The notes beneath the pieces are model-generated. The model had not been told where the DNA came from. It did no database searches and saw only the letters and a list, made by a program, of their open reading frames with translations. The translations under genes and the position numbers were made by a program. From Sternotherus odoratus (taxonomy: Eukaryota > Chordata > Testudines > Kinosternidae): a stretch of DNA of 64,000 bases. The stretch spans positions 11,035,845 through 11,099,844 of the forward strand of contig JAVMKO010000022.1 of assembly GCA_032164245.1 (NCBI GenBank), in the 5' to 3' direction. Position 1 is the stretch's first letter; each line of letters begins with the position of its first letter. Positions 11,902 to 22,546 of the stretch are shown here, one piece after another.

Positions 11902-14900
11902 GCTCCCATGAGGCTATCTGCCAAAAAAGGAGACTCCATCTCCGTAAATTGTTCTTATTTTGTGGATGACAGCAGAAGACCTAATAGTTTCACCTGGTGC
12001 AAATTGGAATCTGCAACCAGATGTCAACCTGTTGTCAGCATTGAGATCAATCAGATTGTTAATACACAAGGAAGGACCAGGATACAGATTGACCGGTGGA
12101 ACAGAATGATTGTAGTGTCGCTGGTGGCCCTCCAGCTACGTGACTCGGGGGAGTATCATTGTGAGACCCATCTCCAGAGAAGTACTGTGCTACTAAAGAT
12201 GATCACACTGCATATTTTGGGTGAGTTATGCAAAGAAAACTGTCCTTCCCTTAAAAGTCAGCAAATTCTCATCCCCTGGTGGATGTGGTTATAGGACAGA
12301 GTTCAGACAGGCTCCTCAGAGCAGGGAAATTACAAGAGACCCAGAGACAACTTCTGAATGACCTTTTGAGACTTTTGATATTTACTAGTATTATAAAGAA
12401 ACTTGGTCAGATCCTCTCCCCATGTAAATCAGAACCAAATCATTAGTCATGGACCTACACCAATTTACAGCAACAAATGAAATGGCCTCAGAACTGACCT
12501 GAATGTTGCCCAAATCTCTGATTGATCTCATCCCTTTATTACAGTTCTTGGGTCACTTGACAATTACCAGATCTATTCATTCCCTCGGGGGCACCTGGCA
12601 TTGGTCACCGTCGGAAGACAGGATACTGGACTAGATGGACCTTTGGTCTGTCCCAATATTGCCGTTCTTGTGTTCGATGCCCATTTTCATGCCACTCTGC
12701 CCTTCCTACACTGAGCCAGTATAGGAAGTGGAAATACAGAAAGTAAATTGGGAGGAGCTAGTCCTGTGGTCTTTCTGACTGGACTGAAAATGGAGCCTCA
12801 CAAGGGACAGCCTGTTCCCGAGACACTTCCATCCCAATAACCCCGAAGAGGGTCAGATCAGAAGCTGAGCACTTGGATCCTTATTCAAGGGGGCCTTTTG
12901 CCCATATGTAGTTTATCAGACCCTGCTCAAATTTATTCTCTGGCTGTAGCCCTGCTTTCCCCTTCATCTGTCAAACCCAGACCTACCAGATCCATCTCAT
13001 CAGAGGCACTTAGCAACTGGCAAGGTTGGGTGCATTGAAACCAATGATTGACTATCCCGCTGGCCATTGCAGGGTTGTTCCCTCTAGTAGATTCTCCAAG
13101 GCTTGGTCCATACTAGCTGTAACCGTCTCCAGTGAAAAGGCATAGCCCAATGGGTGTGGGGGGGGGGGGGTCTGGGAATCAGAAGGTGGAAGTTCTAGTT
13201 CACTTTCTGGTGGCATTGACACTAACCTTTTTTTGCTCAGATTCTACGGTGAGGGACACCATAAAACAATCTGACTAGAATGCACAGCACTTCCTTGAGG
13301 GGTTATTCGTCTACACTCCAATAAACCTCTGGGCTAGGACTCCTCTGGGTGAAGGGCGCAGGATGGACTCCAACAGCACACCCCATAGTCACATTCTCAC
13401 TGCTAACCAACAGGGGATCACTCAGGATTAATAGGAGGAGGCTCTAACGTCTCGCCGTGGTTTCCCATCACTTACAGAATGTCGAGCAGGCCAGGGCCAT
13501 ACAAGGGAGGGTCACTCATTCTTGTGTTTATTTTCAGAAAAAAGTCTCTCTCATGATACAGGTAATGAGGCTACTTCGCCTTCCACTAACGAGGGGGAAA
13601 CCACGCACCCGACTGTGGCCAGCAACAAGGAGCAGAGGTATGAACATCAGACAGACAAAAAAGTCTTCAGGGCTGACTTTAGGGTCCCTAGAAGGGATTT
13701 GCTGGGTCTGCTGCAGATTAAAAGAGTGGGGTTGTAAACGACCGACACGCACACCCTCCTCCGAGTCTCTACAGGGTTTGATCTAACCCCCGGGAAAGGC
13801 AGTGGAAAGGGACCCACTGGCTGTAGTAGGAGTTGGATCAGGTCCTCCGTGAAGGAGTGGAGCCGTCTGTTCTTTCGACTCCATAGGGATACTTAGGGGG
13901 AGGAGCACACATCCCAGCTGTGCTGCGCCTTCTCTGTCGCTTGCATTAAGAACACAGTCTAAGACCAAATAATATAACATGTCAAATGAGAGCCATTACC
14001 AGGCCTGATCAAAGAAGACCCTGATAATTACCCTGATGAAAGACAGACCGGTGGAGGGGGTACGGCATTCTAATGAGGAAGGCTCCCTTTGAATTCTAGT
14101 AGCACTCCCAGCAAGTGATAGAAAATAATTCAAGCTCCTGAGTGAGTCTATCCCTTGCATGAAGCAGCCCTGGGAAAATACAGGGCCTGATCCTCCAGTG
14201 GCATCAGCCAGCATAGCCCCACTGATGTCAGTGGAACTGCATCAAGGTACAAGTAGCCAGTGTGGTTTTTGCATGCTGAATTTAGATCTTGGAGCCTTAA
14301 TCCCGTTTCCAACACAGAGTCCCCTCCCAAATTAACCAGGTCACCTTTGATGCCAAGAAGATTAATGGAAATATTTATTGTGCATTTCCTTGCAGAACGA
14401 TTTATGTTGTCCTGGCACTAGGCTCCTTCCTGGCTAGCAGTACGCTGATTGCTATCATGGCTATTATTTTCACCAGAGGGAGAAAGAGAGGTACATCTCT
14501 ATTACTTCTCCGGTTTTCATGCAGTTTGGGTTTGTTTCCCACTGGCCTGTGTCAACAGTGGTAATGGTCATGCTGAATGGAAATGGGGGGAGGGGGAGAG
14601 AGGGGGAGAGATCTGCTAGATCTTTCACCCCAGGACCCACTTTTAGCTGTACGTAAAATACAAAAGGGTAGGTACAGTTTGTACATTACATTGAGATGCT
14701 GTCTTTCACAGTAGGGAGCGGGCTGAATTTTGGTGAACACCCTAGCTGCAGGCTAGCAGCACAGCAGGTAGGTGGAAGGTCTGGTATTTCTAGCATTTAA
14801 TTCGGTCTCCTCCAAATAGCCACTTGAAGCAGGATTGTCTAGTGTGTAGAGCAGGAGGATGGGGAGCAGGACTCTTGTATTTCTGTTTGTGTGTCTGTAA

Positions 14901-15537
14901 TACAAATATTACCATGACCACAAGCTGCATGAAGTTTAATGCCCCTGAATCTGCAATCGGATCAGCCTAGGCTCAGAGGTCTAAACTCAGAGATCCTTGA
15001 ATGCTAGATGATTGCAATGCATTCATACCACTGAACAAACCAATATGGGAAGTGCCTCGGTCCAATTCCTCAGTCCTTACAGTAGGGTTCATACAGGGGG
15101 ATGTTCTCTGAGCATCCCAGAGAAATGTATTTCTCTTTTCCTGTGCTCTCCAATTTCACCATCTAGAGAGGAGATTTTTAGCTTAGGTAAAGTGAGACTT
15201 CATATTTAGGAAGTGGAAATGTTAAAAAGGATACTTTTGATTCATTCTCCTATTTGTGGCTTTCCAGAAGGATGAAGGACACCCCAGAGCTGCCACCCCA
15301 GATGGGGAATTGAAGAATGGTATAATATATGCCATGCTAAGGCTCCAACCCAAGCCAAAGCTAGACGATGTCACATATGCTAACGTAGCGCCTCCACCAA
15401 AGCCAGAAGGTGCCAAACATTCTGCTCAGCCTGCAGCTGTCTTGTACTCCTCAGGCACCATGGAATATGCAACCATCATCTTTGGAGACTCACCTCCACC
15501 GTCTGGGACTAAACAGAAGCAAACTGGCCCTAAATGA
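9658..15537 (+). CDS. TREM/CD300-like inhibitory receptor with two V domains and ITIM tail (spliced, 7 coding exons)
   Basis: Tandem paralogue of the upstream activating gene. Coding exons are 9658-9700, 10368-10718, 11903-12220, 13538-13637, 14396-14490, 14712-14767 and 15268-15537, giving 410 codons plus TGA with phases agreeing at every junction. Order: leader (1-15), V domain 1 (about 16-131), V domain 2 (132-237), Thr-rich stalk (238-271), uncharged membrane segment (about 273-296; IYVVLALGSFLASSTLIAIM), basic stop-transfer (RGRKR), and a tail with ITIMs IIYAML (Tyr342) and VTYANV (Tyr358) plus an ITIM-like MEYATI (Tyr388). ITIMs recruit SHP-type phosphatases in this family, so inhibition is a strong inference. 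The 56-nt exon at 14712 was chosen because the membrane exon ends in phase 1 while the ITIM exon starts in phase 0; KIR/LILR genes have a similar small exon. Locus position favours TREM over CD300. Confidence 0.83.
9860..9889. repeat. C-rich low-complexity tract
   Basis: A near-homopolymeric run of C with occasional T and A in intron 1 of the inhibitory receptor; 9392-9403 upstream is a similar C-run. Confidence 0.8.
10368..10718 (+). CDS. inhibitory receptor exon 2: V-type Ig domain 1
   Basis: A 351-nt phase 1-1 exon between CTTTCCTTGGCAG| and GACG|GTGAGC. It carries WCHY, KKFWCK, GEC and DSGTYLCG. Only about half of the residues match the paralogue's first domain, except near the end (DSGTGWISVSM, LKKIKVAVSY), which is nearly identical. 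Confidence 0.87.
11867..11900 (+). repeat. (CT)n tract forming the exon 3 polypyrimidine stretch
   Basis: About 17 CT units run directly into the CCAG acceptor of the second V exon. The activating paralogue has only about seven units at the same place (2431-2444). Confidence 0.85.
11903..12220 (+). CDS. inhibitory receptor exon 3: V-type Ig domain 2
   Basis: A 318-nt phase 1-1 exon preceded by an expanded CT tract and ending TTTTGG|GTGAGT. It encodes VNCSY, FTWCK, TRCQP and LRDSGEYHC. It is one codon shorter than the activating gene's exon and otherwise closely alike. Confidence 0.87.
12545..12678 (+). repeat. CR1 LINE 3' end
   Basis: The segment ends with GGATACTGGACTAGATGGAC, CTTTGGTCTGTCCCAATATT and GCCGTTCTTGTG. 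This is the recognisable sauropsid CR1 3' terminus (actagatggacctttggtct type). It is 5'-truncated, as CR1 copies usually are. Confidence 0.7.
13538..13637 (+). CDS. inhibitory receptor exon 4: stalk
   Basis: A 100-nt exon (phase 1 in, 2 out) from TTTATTTTCAG| to CAGAG|GTATGA, encoding a Ser/Thr/Pro-rich stalk (NEATSPSTNEGETTHPTV). Layout matches the paralogue's exon 4. Confidence 0.75.
14396..14490 (+). CDS. inhibitory receptor exon 5: uncharged membrane segment
   Basis: A 95-nt exon (phase 2 in, 1 out) after CATTTCCTTGCAG|. It encodes about 24 uncharged residues followed by TRGRKR. Unlike the paralogue it lacks a membrane lysine. The donor AGAG|GTACAT is weak but in the required phase. Confidence 0.78.
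14712..14767 (+). CDS. inhibitory receptor exon 6: small cytoplasmic linker exon (inferred)
   Basis: A 56-nt open segment between CTGTCTTTCACAG| and CAGCAG|GTAGGT converts phase 1 to phase 0, as needed between the membrane and ITIM exons. It would encode VGSGLNFGEHPSCRLAAQQ. No other segment in this intron offered good splice sites, an open frame and the right length together. Needs transcript support. Confidence 0.5.
15268..15537 (+). CDS. inhibitory receptor exon 7: ITIM tail
   Basis: The frame is open from a TTGTGGCTTTCCAG| acceptor to TGA at 15535-15537. Tyrosine codons are at 15328 (IIYAML), 15376 (VTYANV), 15445 (VLYSSG, not an ITIM) and 15466 (MEYATI). The first two fit (I/V/L)xYxx(L/V). 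Confidence 0.85.
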   Translation, partial: KDEGHPRAATPDGELKNGIIYAMLRLQPKPKLDDVTYANVAPPPKPEGAKHSAQPAAVLYSSGTMEYATIIFGDSPPPSGTKQKQTGPK

Positions 15538-15703
15538 ACTTGGATCCCATGAAATCTAGTGCCCCCCTCATAGCTAATCTCCTGAACTGCTATTGCAGAA
15601 ACTACAGTCACTGACGATTGAATGCATCTGGAATTGAAAGGAAGATCCATCCTAGACTAGTTGTCACAAGCTCCTCTGGGTATTACCACAGTGCATCATC
15701 TTA

Positions 15704-15709
15704 AATAAA
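15704..15709 (+). terminator. polyadenylation signal of the inhibitory receptor
   Basis: AATAAA lies 167 nt after the TGA stop and is followed by a GT-rich stretch (TTGTGGTGTGAGG), the normal downstream element. Confidence 0.65.
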
Positions 15710-15839
15710 AATTGTGGTGTGAGGCTTATTTACCTTGTGGCTTATTGGTATGATAGGCCCGTGTCTACTTTCCTGTTTCTTGTCCCCGTAGCCAAGCAGG
15801 CGCAGGGAATGTTGCGGTGGTAACACTCTAGCTCCTTGG

Positions 15840-15965
15840 TGGGGAGAGTTAGTGACCTGCACTGCCCAGTACGGATCTCTCAAACAGGATGAATGGTACT
15901 GCAGGGAGTCTCACAACCAGAGGAATTGCACTGTGACATGGGGGTTTGAGTGCAAAGCAGTTGAA
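15840..15965 (+). pseudogene. possible decayed V-domain fragment
   Basis: One frame reads GELVTCTAQYGSLKQDEWYC and then RESHNQRNC, spaced like the first-cysteine, W-x-C and loop-cysteine pattern of the neighbouring V domains. The frame then runs on without any DSGxYxC ending, no splice acceptor is obvious, and there is an in-frame stop at 16062. It could be a relic of a third receptor gene or chance. Confidence 0.25.
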
Positions 15966-16315
15966 AAGGAGCAAAGGAGGGGATGGATCCAAAGGACTGG
16001 GACAGAGCTGCAAAAAAACCTCCCTGGAAAAAACAGCTACACTGCTAAGATAGCCCTGTAGCAAGACTTAGCCATTGGGAAATAAATGCAGGGGAAGGAT
16101 TGGGTGCATTTACTTTCTCTAGTGGCTCTATTTTTAGTGATAGGCGGCTATAAACCCCGCATCAGGAAACTGGCTCCCTCTGATAAGAGTGGCCACAGCA
16201 TCCCAGTAGGGAAGTACCATGAAATATGGGAACATGCTACATTTCCTTTTCAGTCTTGCAACTTCTCCAGTAGTTCAGTTAACACCACCGTGTTGTTTGA
16301 ATCACCTCCCTGCGT

Positions 16316-16425
16316 CGGGGCCCAGTTCAGCAAAGCACTGAAGCACGTGCTTAGCTTGAAGCCTGCGAGGACATCTCCTGACATCCGTGAGACTTCAAGT
16401 GCTTTGCTAAACTGGTGCCTCACGG
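16316..16425. repeat. degenerate palindromic element
   Basis: The left arm GGCCCAGTTCAGCAAAGCAC is mirrored by AGTGCTTTGCTAAACTGGTG on the right; the middle is also partly self-complementary. This resembles short palindromic repeats common in reptile genomes. Confidence 0.55.
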
Positions 16426-16851
16426 AAGAGAATATGATTGTGCAAAGTAAAACTGTATTGTAATACAGAATTAACAGTGGAGAGGGGGAGTCACTTTGTA
16501 TTCACTTCGATAGAACATTATAAAAATGCCTTAAATAAATTGGAGTATAAATTATACACGTTTCAAACAGTGGCTGCTTCCATTAAAATCTTTGCTATGG
16601 ATACGATGGTGGATAGTCCCTGCAGGAGGAGGATTATGGTGGGGAAGATTATTCGAAGCAATTCCCAATGCATTTGCAGGAGGAATGAGTTCCTAGAGGA
16701 ACAGTGGAACCAATTCCATAGCAGGACTGTGGTTATACACTGTCCAAGGGTTATGGGGCATGTTTTCAATACCTCTATCAGGAGACAGAGCTGCTGGAAG
16801 TGGGGTCTCAGTAGGACTGTCACAGAACCTTGCCTTGCTCCCAGGTTATTC

Positions 16852-17017
16852 TAGGGTATGTCTACACTACAATGAAACACTCTCACAGCCCATTCTAAGA
16901 TCCCTCAGAGCCTGGGCTCTAGCAATTTTGATAGCCTCGTAGTCAGAGTCCTGCAAACCCAAGTCAATTAACACAAGCCAGTCCCGGGTGTTTGACTGCA
17001 GTGTAGTCACAGCCCTT
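16852..17017. mobile_element. MITE-like element, degenerate terminal inverted repeats
   Basis: It begins TAGGGTATGTCTACACTACA and ends CTGCAGTGTAGTCACAGCCC. The ends are imperfect inverted repeats (TGTCTACACTRCA against TGCAGTGTAGTCA). Confidence 0.5.
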
Positions 17018-17531
17018 GAGTCCAGAGTCACACCCAATCATTCCAGGGTCCCATAAACACCACTGAACGACACAGACTAAAAGAAAAGAACCCCTCTGGG
17101 TCACTTTCCCCCATTTACCCACAGCATCCCCTCCTAAAATTCTCTGCTGGCCTCTGAGCCACGAGGAGGCAGGTTTTCAATGTACGTGCTGTGGATCCCA
17201 GCAAACCCTCCACCCTACCCAGCCACATCCCGTCTCTGACGGTCTGTGCTGTCCCCTCAGGCTTGCTTACCGTCACCCTTGTGTTTTCTGGACATTGAGG
17301 GCAAGTTGTGGGGTGCAACGCTGATGTATTCCATAGGCTCGCCAGCGGGGAGGTGGGAGCTTGCCCCGGCTGGAGATGAACAAAGGTCAATTCCTTCAGC
17401 ATGGGTTTAGATTTGAGCCTCGAGGTGGCAGATTTCGAGTGTTCTCGTGTGACCTCTTTGCTGTCCTTCAGCTCCTCGACTCTGCTGGTGCCCTGATGCT
17501 GTGCACAAAACAGGAAATGTTCTTAGCACGG

Positions 17532-18003
17532 TGTCACAGGGTCCCCTCCTGTGGCTTGTGTCCTCCTGTGTCTCACGGCCTGGTGCCCCCAACAAAGTCA
17601 CTGTCCACACCTTTTCTGGTGATTTTCCAGTGTCCTTTATTTACAGTGCAGCTTTATCACCTTCAGTAAGTGCACCCCAAGACCCCCACCTTGGTTACCT
17701 TCACCCCCCTGGTTCACAGCTTTTGGCCCTTGAGGCTCTCTGGCCCTCAGGTTTGGAGACAGAGCACCTCCCTGCCTCCTTCCTAGCCTGACTCCCTGCT
17801 AACTGGAGCCTGAGGCTTTTCAAGCCCTCACAGCTCCCAGCCCCAGCTGTAGCCACTTGCTCCAGCTACCTACTGCCGGGTAGCCCTCGTTAGGGCTCCC
17901 AGCTGGGCTGAACTAGCCTCTGCCTTTAGCCTTGCCTCTTGCAAGCAGGCTTTAGCCTGAAGTGGCAGGGCAATACTGGTGTTTTTACCCCAGCCCTGCC
18001 ACA
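17532..18003 (-). mobile_element. solo LTR with 5-bp target duplication
   Basis: A 472-bp unit starts TGTCACAGGG and ends CCCTGCCACA, the TG...CA ends of an LTR with short imperfect inverted repeats. It is flanked on both sides by CACGG (17527-17531 and 18004-18008). A polyadenylation hexamer (AATAAA) reads on the minus strand inside it, which suggests orientation. No internal retroelement coding sequence is present, so it is a recombined solo LTR. A 5-bp duplication fits Gypsy or some ERV groups; the family is not assigned. Confidence 0.72.
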
Positions 18004-21000
18004 CACGGTTAATAACAATGGCGGGGGCTGAGACCAAAGAGGGCAAGATGGGAGGAGAAAACGTCCAGCGTAAGGTGTTCGCCTGAGTTTCTGAAGAGCA
18101 GAAAGGAAAGTGCTCATTGTCCTCCTACCCCTAGTTCTGCCGTGACATCTGTGCCCTCTACAGTGGGAGCGCCACATCTCTGAAGCACAGGCCACAGTGG
18201 CCAAGAACATCAGGTTAGAAGGTCATGAGACAGAAAGTTGAAACTCATGTTTCACTGTGGCTTCTGCTGACCAATTTGGATCAGCGGTAAAAGATCTGTA
18301 ACGGGAATTCTTGTCAGTCGTTATGGATGCACAGGTGCCAGGGGGTGGTGTCTGTAAAGTGCAGGGGAAAATAAAGAAGCAGATGAAACCCAGACCCTCT
18401 CCCCTTAATGCCTGATCCCTGAATTTCTTAAGTAACTCAACTTGCAGTTTAGCAGGGGCTGTATCATATGGGGAAAGATATGTGGGAGGCAAAATAGTGA
18501 ACCTGCAACAAAGACCCGTCCTTCAGTGGGATCTCTGTATACCCACATCAGTTCCACTGCAGGCCCGGACAATTCCCTCCGCATGTGATACACTGTATAT
18601 TAGACTCCCTGGGAGTCCTCTAACAGTGCTCACTGTGTTTTATGTTTTAGATGTCACCAGAAACCAGTGAGAGCAGGAGCGTGTACGTAGCTAGGCTTTG
18701 CATGTTTATGTGTACTAGTAAATATGGTAGCTTGGGACCCATTGCCAGTCTTGTTTCTATTGGTACCCCAGAGCTCAGCTCCCCCAGAGTTCAAAGAGAA
18801 GAGTCACAGCTTACCTTGCTTTGGACACTGTCAGGGCTCGCGTTGCAAGACGTCTCCTCCAGCCTTTTCTGGGAAGTGGCCGAAGGCTTGAGACCCTTTG
18901 ACAAAGGGATCTGGCTCTTCTCTTCATCTCCCAGGAGGTTAACAGAGGCTTTCAGGCTGTAAACCCTCGTGTGGTAGGCCGGACTCGTCGAGCAGCGAGA
19001 CAGGAATTCCTCAAAGTAGTAAAGAGAGGAGATTGGACCTGCTCTGAGTAGAGGGTGGTGATGGGGTGCTTAAAATGCTGGCAGCAGCCTGTCTACACTA
19101 GGGCTCCCTGTGTGGCTGATCCCATGTGAGCAGCCAGGGAGAATTTTTGCAAAAAGGCTAATGAGTTCATTGACAGAGTTATTTGGACACATGGGCTGCA
19201 CAAGCAGAGAGTGCTGTGCATTGGCAGAGCCGTGTGGGGTCGGAGTATAATGGATACCAGGACTGGGAGAGAACGGTGTGTAACAGATCCAAATGGGAAG
19301 AGCTATGCGTGCACAATAGCTGCTCAGACCAGGCCTGGCTGTTACCTGTCCTTCCCTGACATAAGCACTGGAATGGACATAAAAGAAAAATCATCCCGAG
19401 TGTTGAGCTGCGAGTCACCTTCTTGGGCGTGTCTTCCATGACTCTCCACAGCAACAACAAAAAGGGACGTGTTCGTTCTGCTCACTAGCCATTGGGCCTT
19501 TGTGAAACTGTCCTCAAAAACAGATCCCATTGCTGGAGTCTGCCAAACCTCCAAACAAGCAGGAAGGAAGCCATCAACCACTTCCATTCATCGCTGGCCA
19601 AGACTGCTTTAATTCTGCACTCAACAAACAGCCTCTTTTATCCTTACAGCAGCGCAGAAGGAGCCGCGGGTGGCTTTACAGAGCCGGTCATAACAATGGG
19701 GCAAATTAGAAACGAGCCTCTCCTATTTTGAGGGTTTCTGAGGGACTTAGATGGCGACACGGTTTTGTGCTGGCCTCTGCTCAGGGGTGAATGTCACTTT
19801 AATTCCATATGTGCCCTAGGCAGTTACATGAAAGGGCCATTTCGTTTTCAGAGTGGTTGACCTCCTGTGGCTTCCATTCGTCAACGGGAGCTGCAGATGC
19901 TCAATGCTATGAAAATCAGGCCACTTTTCTCCAAATGCCGGAATTTAGGTCCCCAAGTTGGAAAATGTTGGCTTTATTTTTTTTTTAAATATAGATTCTG
20001 CAGCAGGGGGTGAATTCTCTGCACCCAATTCCATACCGACAGGATCACAGTTCTTTCCCCACAGCACACTAACGAGCACGAGAGCTAAAGCCCCAACCCA
20101 GAGAAGCATCTGATGAGCCCCTTCTATTACCAGATTGCCCAAGAGGAATATAGACTCAGCATGATGTGGCTCTGAGACTTAAGGATGCAGCTGGCCTCGT
20201 ACTGGTTTATGAACCACAGGCACTCCTCGACGGGCCTGTCATCAAACCCAGTAAGAAATGGGCATCAGAGAAACCATTCCACTCAAGAGCACCTTAACAG
20301 GACAGTGTTGGAACGGACGAGACCTCACAACAGCCGTTCACACGGGTGTGTGTTTGGTGACGAGGTCCTTGGGTCATATCAGGTGAAATCATGGCTGGAT
20401 CCTGACTGAATCTGGCGTTTTTAGTGCAGCACCATGTCCCTGATGCCATCAAAAAGCATCAGTAATGAGTTAACATGAAGACATCAGTTGCCTTTCCTCC
20501 TAGAGGAGACATCCTTACCAGGTGGTGCTCCCTGAGAATAAACCCCTTCAACCTATAATGGTCTACTCAATGCTAAGGCCATGGCTTTAGGAAATGAAGT
20601 TTGTTTTTTGATCCAGTAGGTCCTATAAAAACATATTTTCCATGATGTTTTGCCCATTACTAAGGAAGCCTGTTGGTTCCCTGGCAAAAGAAATGACTGA
20701 CAGTGCTTTCTAGAGACATGCATGCACCTGCTATTCCAAGTCTTGAGATTCGTTGAAGAGCTCCCTTATTAATGTTGAACTCTGAGAACGCGCCCAATGG
20801 AAGGTGTCCCCCCTCTCCCCCCAAAAAATTAATCAAACGGCCCAACAGGCACAGTACAATTGTCCTTCATGGCTGCAGGCCATGCTATAGGGAGACTGGC
20901 TGCCTGAAGGTGCAGTCACCCGCAGCTTGTTCACAGGCCCATGGGGTACAGTCTGGCCTTCATCAATACAGCACACCACATTACAAGGCCACCTGTTTAA

Positions 21001-21137
21001 AGGGCTAGAACTTTTTGGGGAGATGTGCAGTACAGAGGAAAGGGTAAAAGTCCTCCCAGCTGCACCACAATCGCTCAACAGAAAACTTTCGAGATAAGAA
21101 AGAAAGTACAAACCAGGAGCTCAGAGTTTATAAATGT

Positions 21138-21143
21138 TTTATT
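21138..21143 (-). terminator. NFYA: distal polyadenylation signal of NFYA
   Basis: TTTATT on the plus strand is AATAAA on the coding strand. It is placed where AT-rich 3' UTR-like sequence gives way to ordinary intergenic sequence. Confidence 0.45.
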
Positions 21144-22528
21144 AGCTGGATAGTGTACACAGTACTTACAATTGCATCTATTAAAGACAAAATACACTTG
21201 AAAAAATGCATCATATAAAAAAAATTATAAACTTTTGAACTATTTACAAACATTGCCTTATGTTACACAAATCTCAATTCCCTCCCCCCCTTCACAAAAG
21301 TAAGAAAATGACTTTTTAACATGCAAAAGCCTTTGAAACTATTTAGCATCACTTAGGGATCATTTCCCACACCCCAGTCTACACCTGCATAAAACTGGTT
21401 TTGATAGGTTCAATGCTCCAGTGCTTTAGGGGTCAACTGACCAAGCATCAAGTTCTCCTCATACCCATCATTATTTCTTTTATCCTGATCTGTCCTACTG
21501 TACTGTGCTCCCAATCTGGAATTTATGTCCAAATCTAGCCAATACACAAGCTAGAGTTCTCACATCCACTTACTACAGGCTTTTGTCTCACAGCATCTCC
21601 AGTTTTATAAGTATTTGTAAAAAGAGATTGGAATCTTTTTGTAACATGAGGCTGAGATCTTTAATCTCACTGAGCAAACAAAGGCCTTCAGAAGTGTGTC
21701 ACTGAATACCGGAAAACCAAAACAAAGAAAAGGTATGACACTAACACCTAGGCTTTCACATCACTGTATAAAAACTTACCTACAAGAACTCTCTATGTAG
21801 CACAAATGCTTAGGTCTTTATACACCTTCTACAACTATGGCTCAGAGAATTTATTTGGTGGGGGAGGGGTGATATCTGGAAGAAGTTCTAAATGTTTTGT
21901 GAAGAGTTGTATAAATTCTTAAAGAAAACAAACACCGGGGCTAATTACTCTGATACAGGATGTCAGACCAACAACCTCCATTCCCCTAACTTCCCAACTT
22001 TCAGAGACAATTCTCTGAGATAGAAATTGGTTTTAAAATGAAAGTAGAAAGACTGAGAGGCTCCCTTAATCCAGAATGGAACTACTCTTTCCCTCCCTCC
22101 CCACACCATGCATCGGTAACCCAAATTGACAAAATGTACAAATGCTTTTAAAAAGTATTTACAATAATGTGTTCATTCCAACAAAAGCAAAATATTTACT
22201 GATCCTTCACTAGGAAAGAGTTTGATATTTCCTGAAATAGGGGACATGACAAAAAAAATTAAGCAAAAGTTTCATGTGAAGAAAAAAGCACTATATTCTA
22301 ATTGTCCAAAATATTTTAAGATGAAACAGCCAACCAGAGATGCCAATAATGTAAGGGGCAAACTAAAGCTTTTTGAATAAGAACAAAATGAAAATGCAAA
22401 ATTGTAGGCAACAAATACAACCAAAGACAAAATGCAAAAATAATGTATTCCTTTATTTGCATGTCATGAATTGAAACTAGGGGTTCCATGTTGCCACTTA
22501 ACTGTAGTTTGCTGGGGACATCCACCAT

Positions 22529-22546
22529 GGGGGGGGGGGGGGGGGG
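22529..22546. repeat. (G)18 homopolymer
   Basis: An uninterrupted run of 18 G on the plus strand; it is C18 in the NFYA 3' UTR transcript. Confidence 0.9.

Larger units (their letters stand above)
15710..21119. other. intergenic region between the inhibitory receptor and NFYA
   Basis: The receptor and NFYA end facing each other. Apart from the V-like fragment, a palindrome at 16316-16425, a MITE at 16852-17017 and a solo LTR at 17532-18003, I see no supported gene. The short open frames here look random. Confidence 0.55.

Noticed and set aside
15167..15186. A 20-nt candidate linker exon for the inhibitory receptor with good splice sites (ATCTAG| and TTAG|GTAAAG) and the right length class.
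   Set aside because: In the required phase its last codon is TAG, which would remove the ITIM exon. The 56-nt candidate at 14712 is open.
295..15537. Calling the two receptors CD300 or pIgR family members.
   Set aside because: The V-domain motifs (WCK, second cysteine pair, DSGxYxC) are shared by CD300, pIgR and TREM, so they do not decide. Adjacency to NFYA, OARD1 and APOBEC2 supports the TREM locus, but no gene symbol is assigned.
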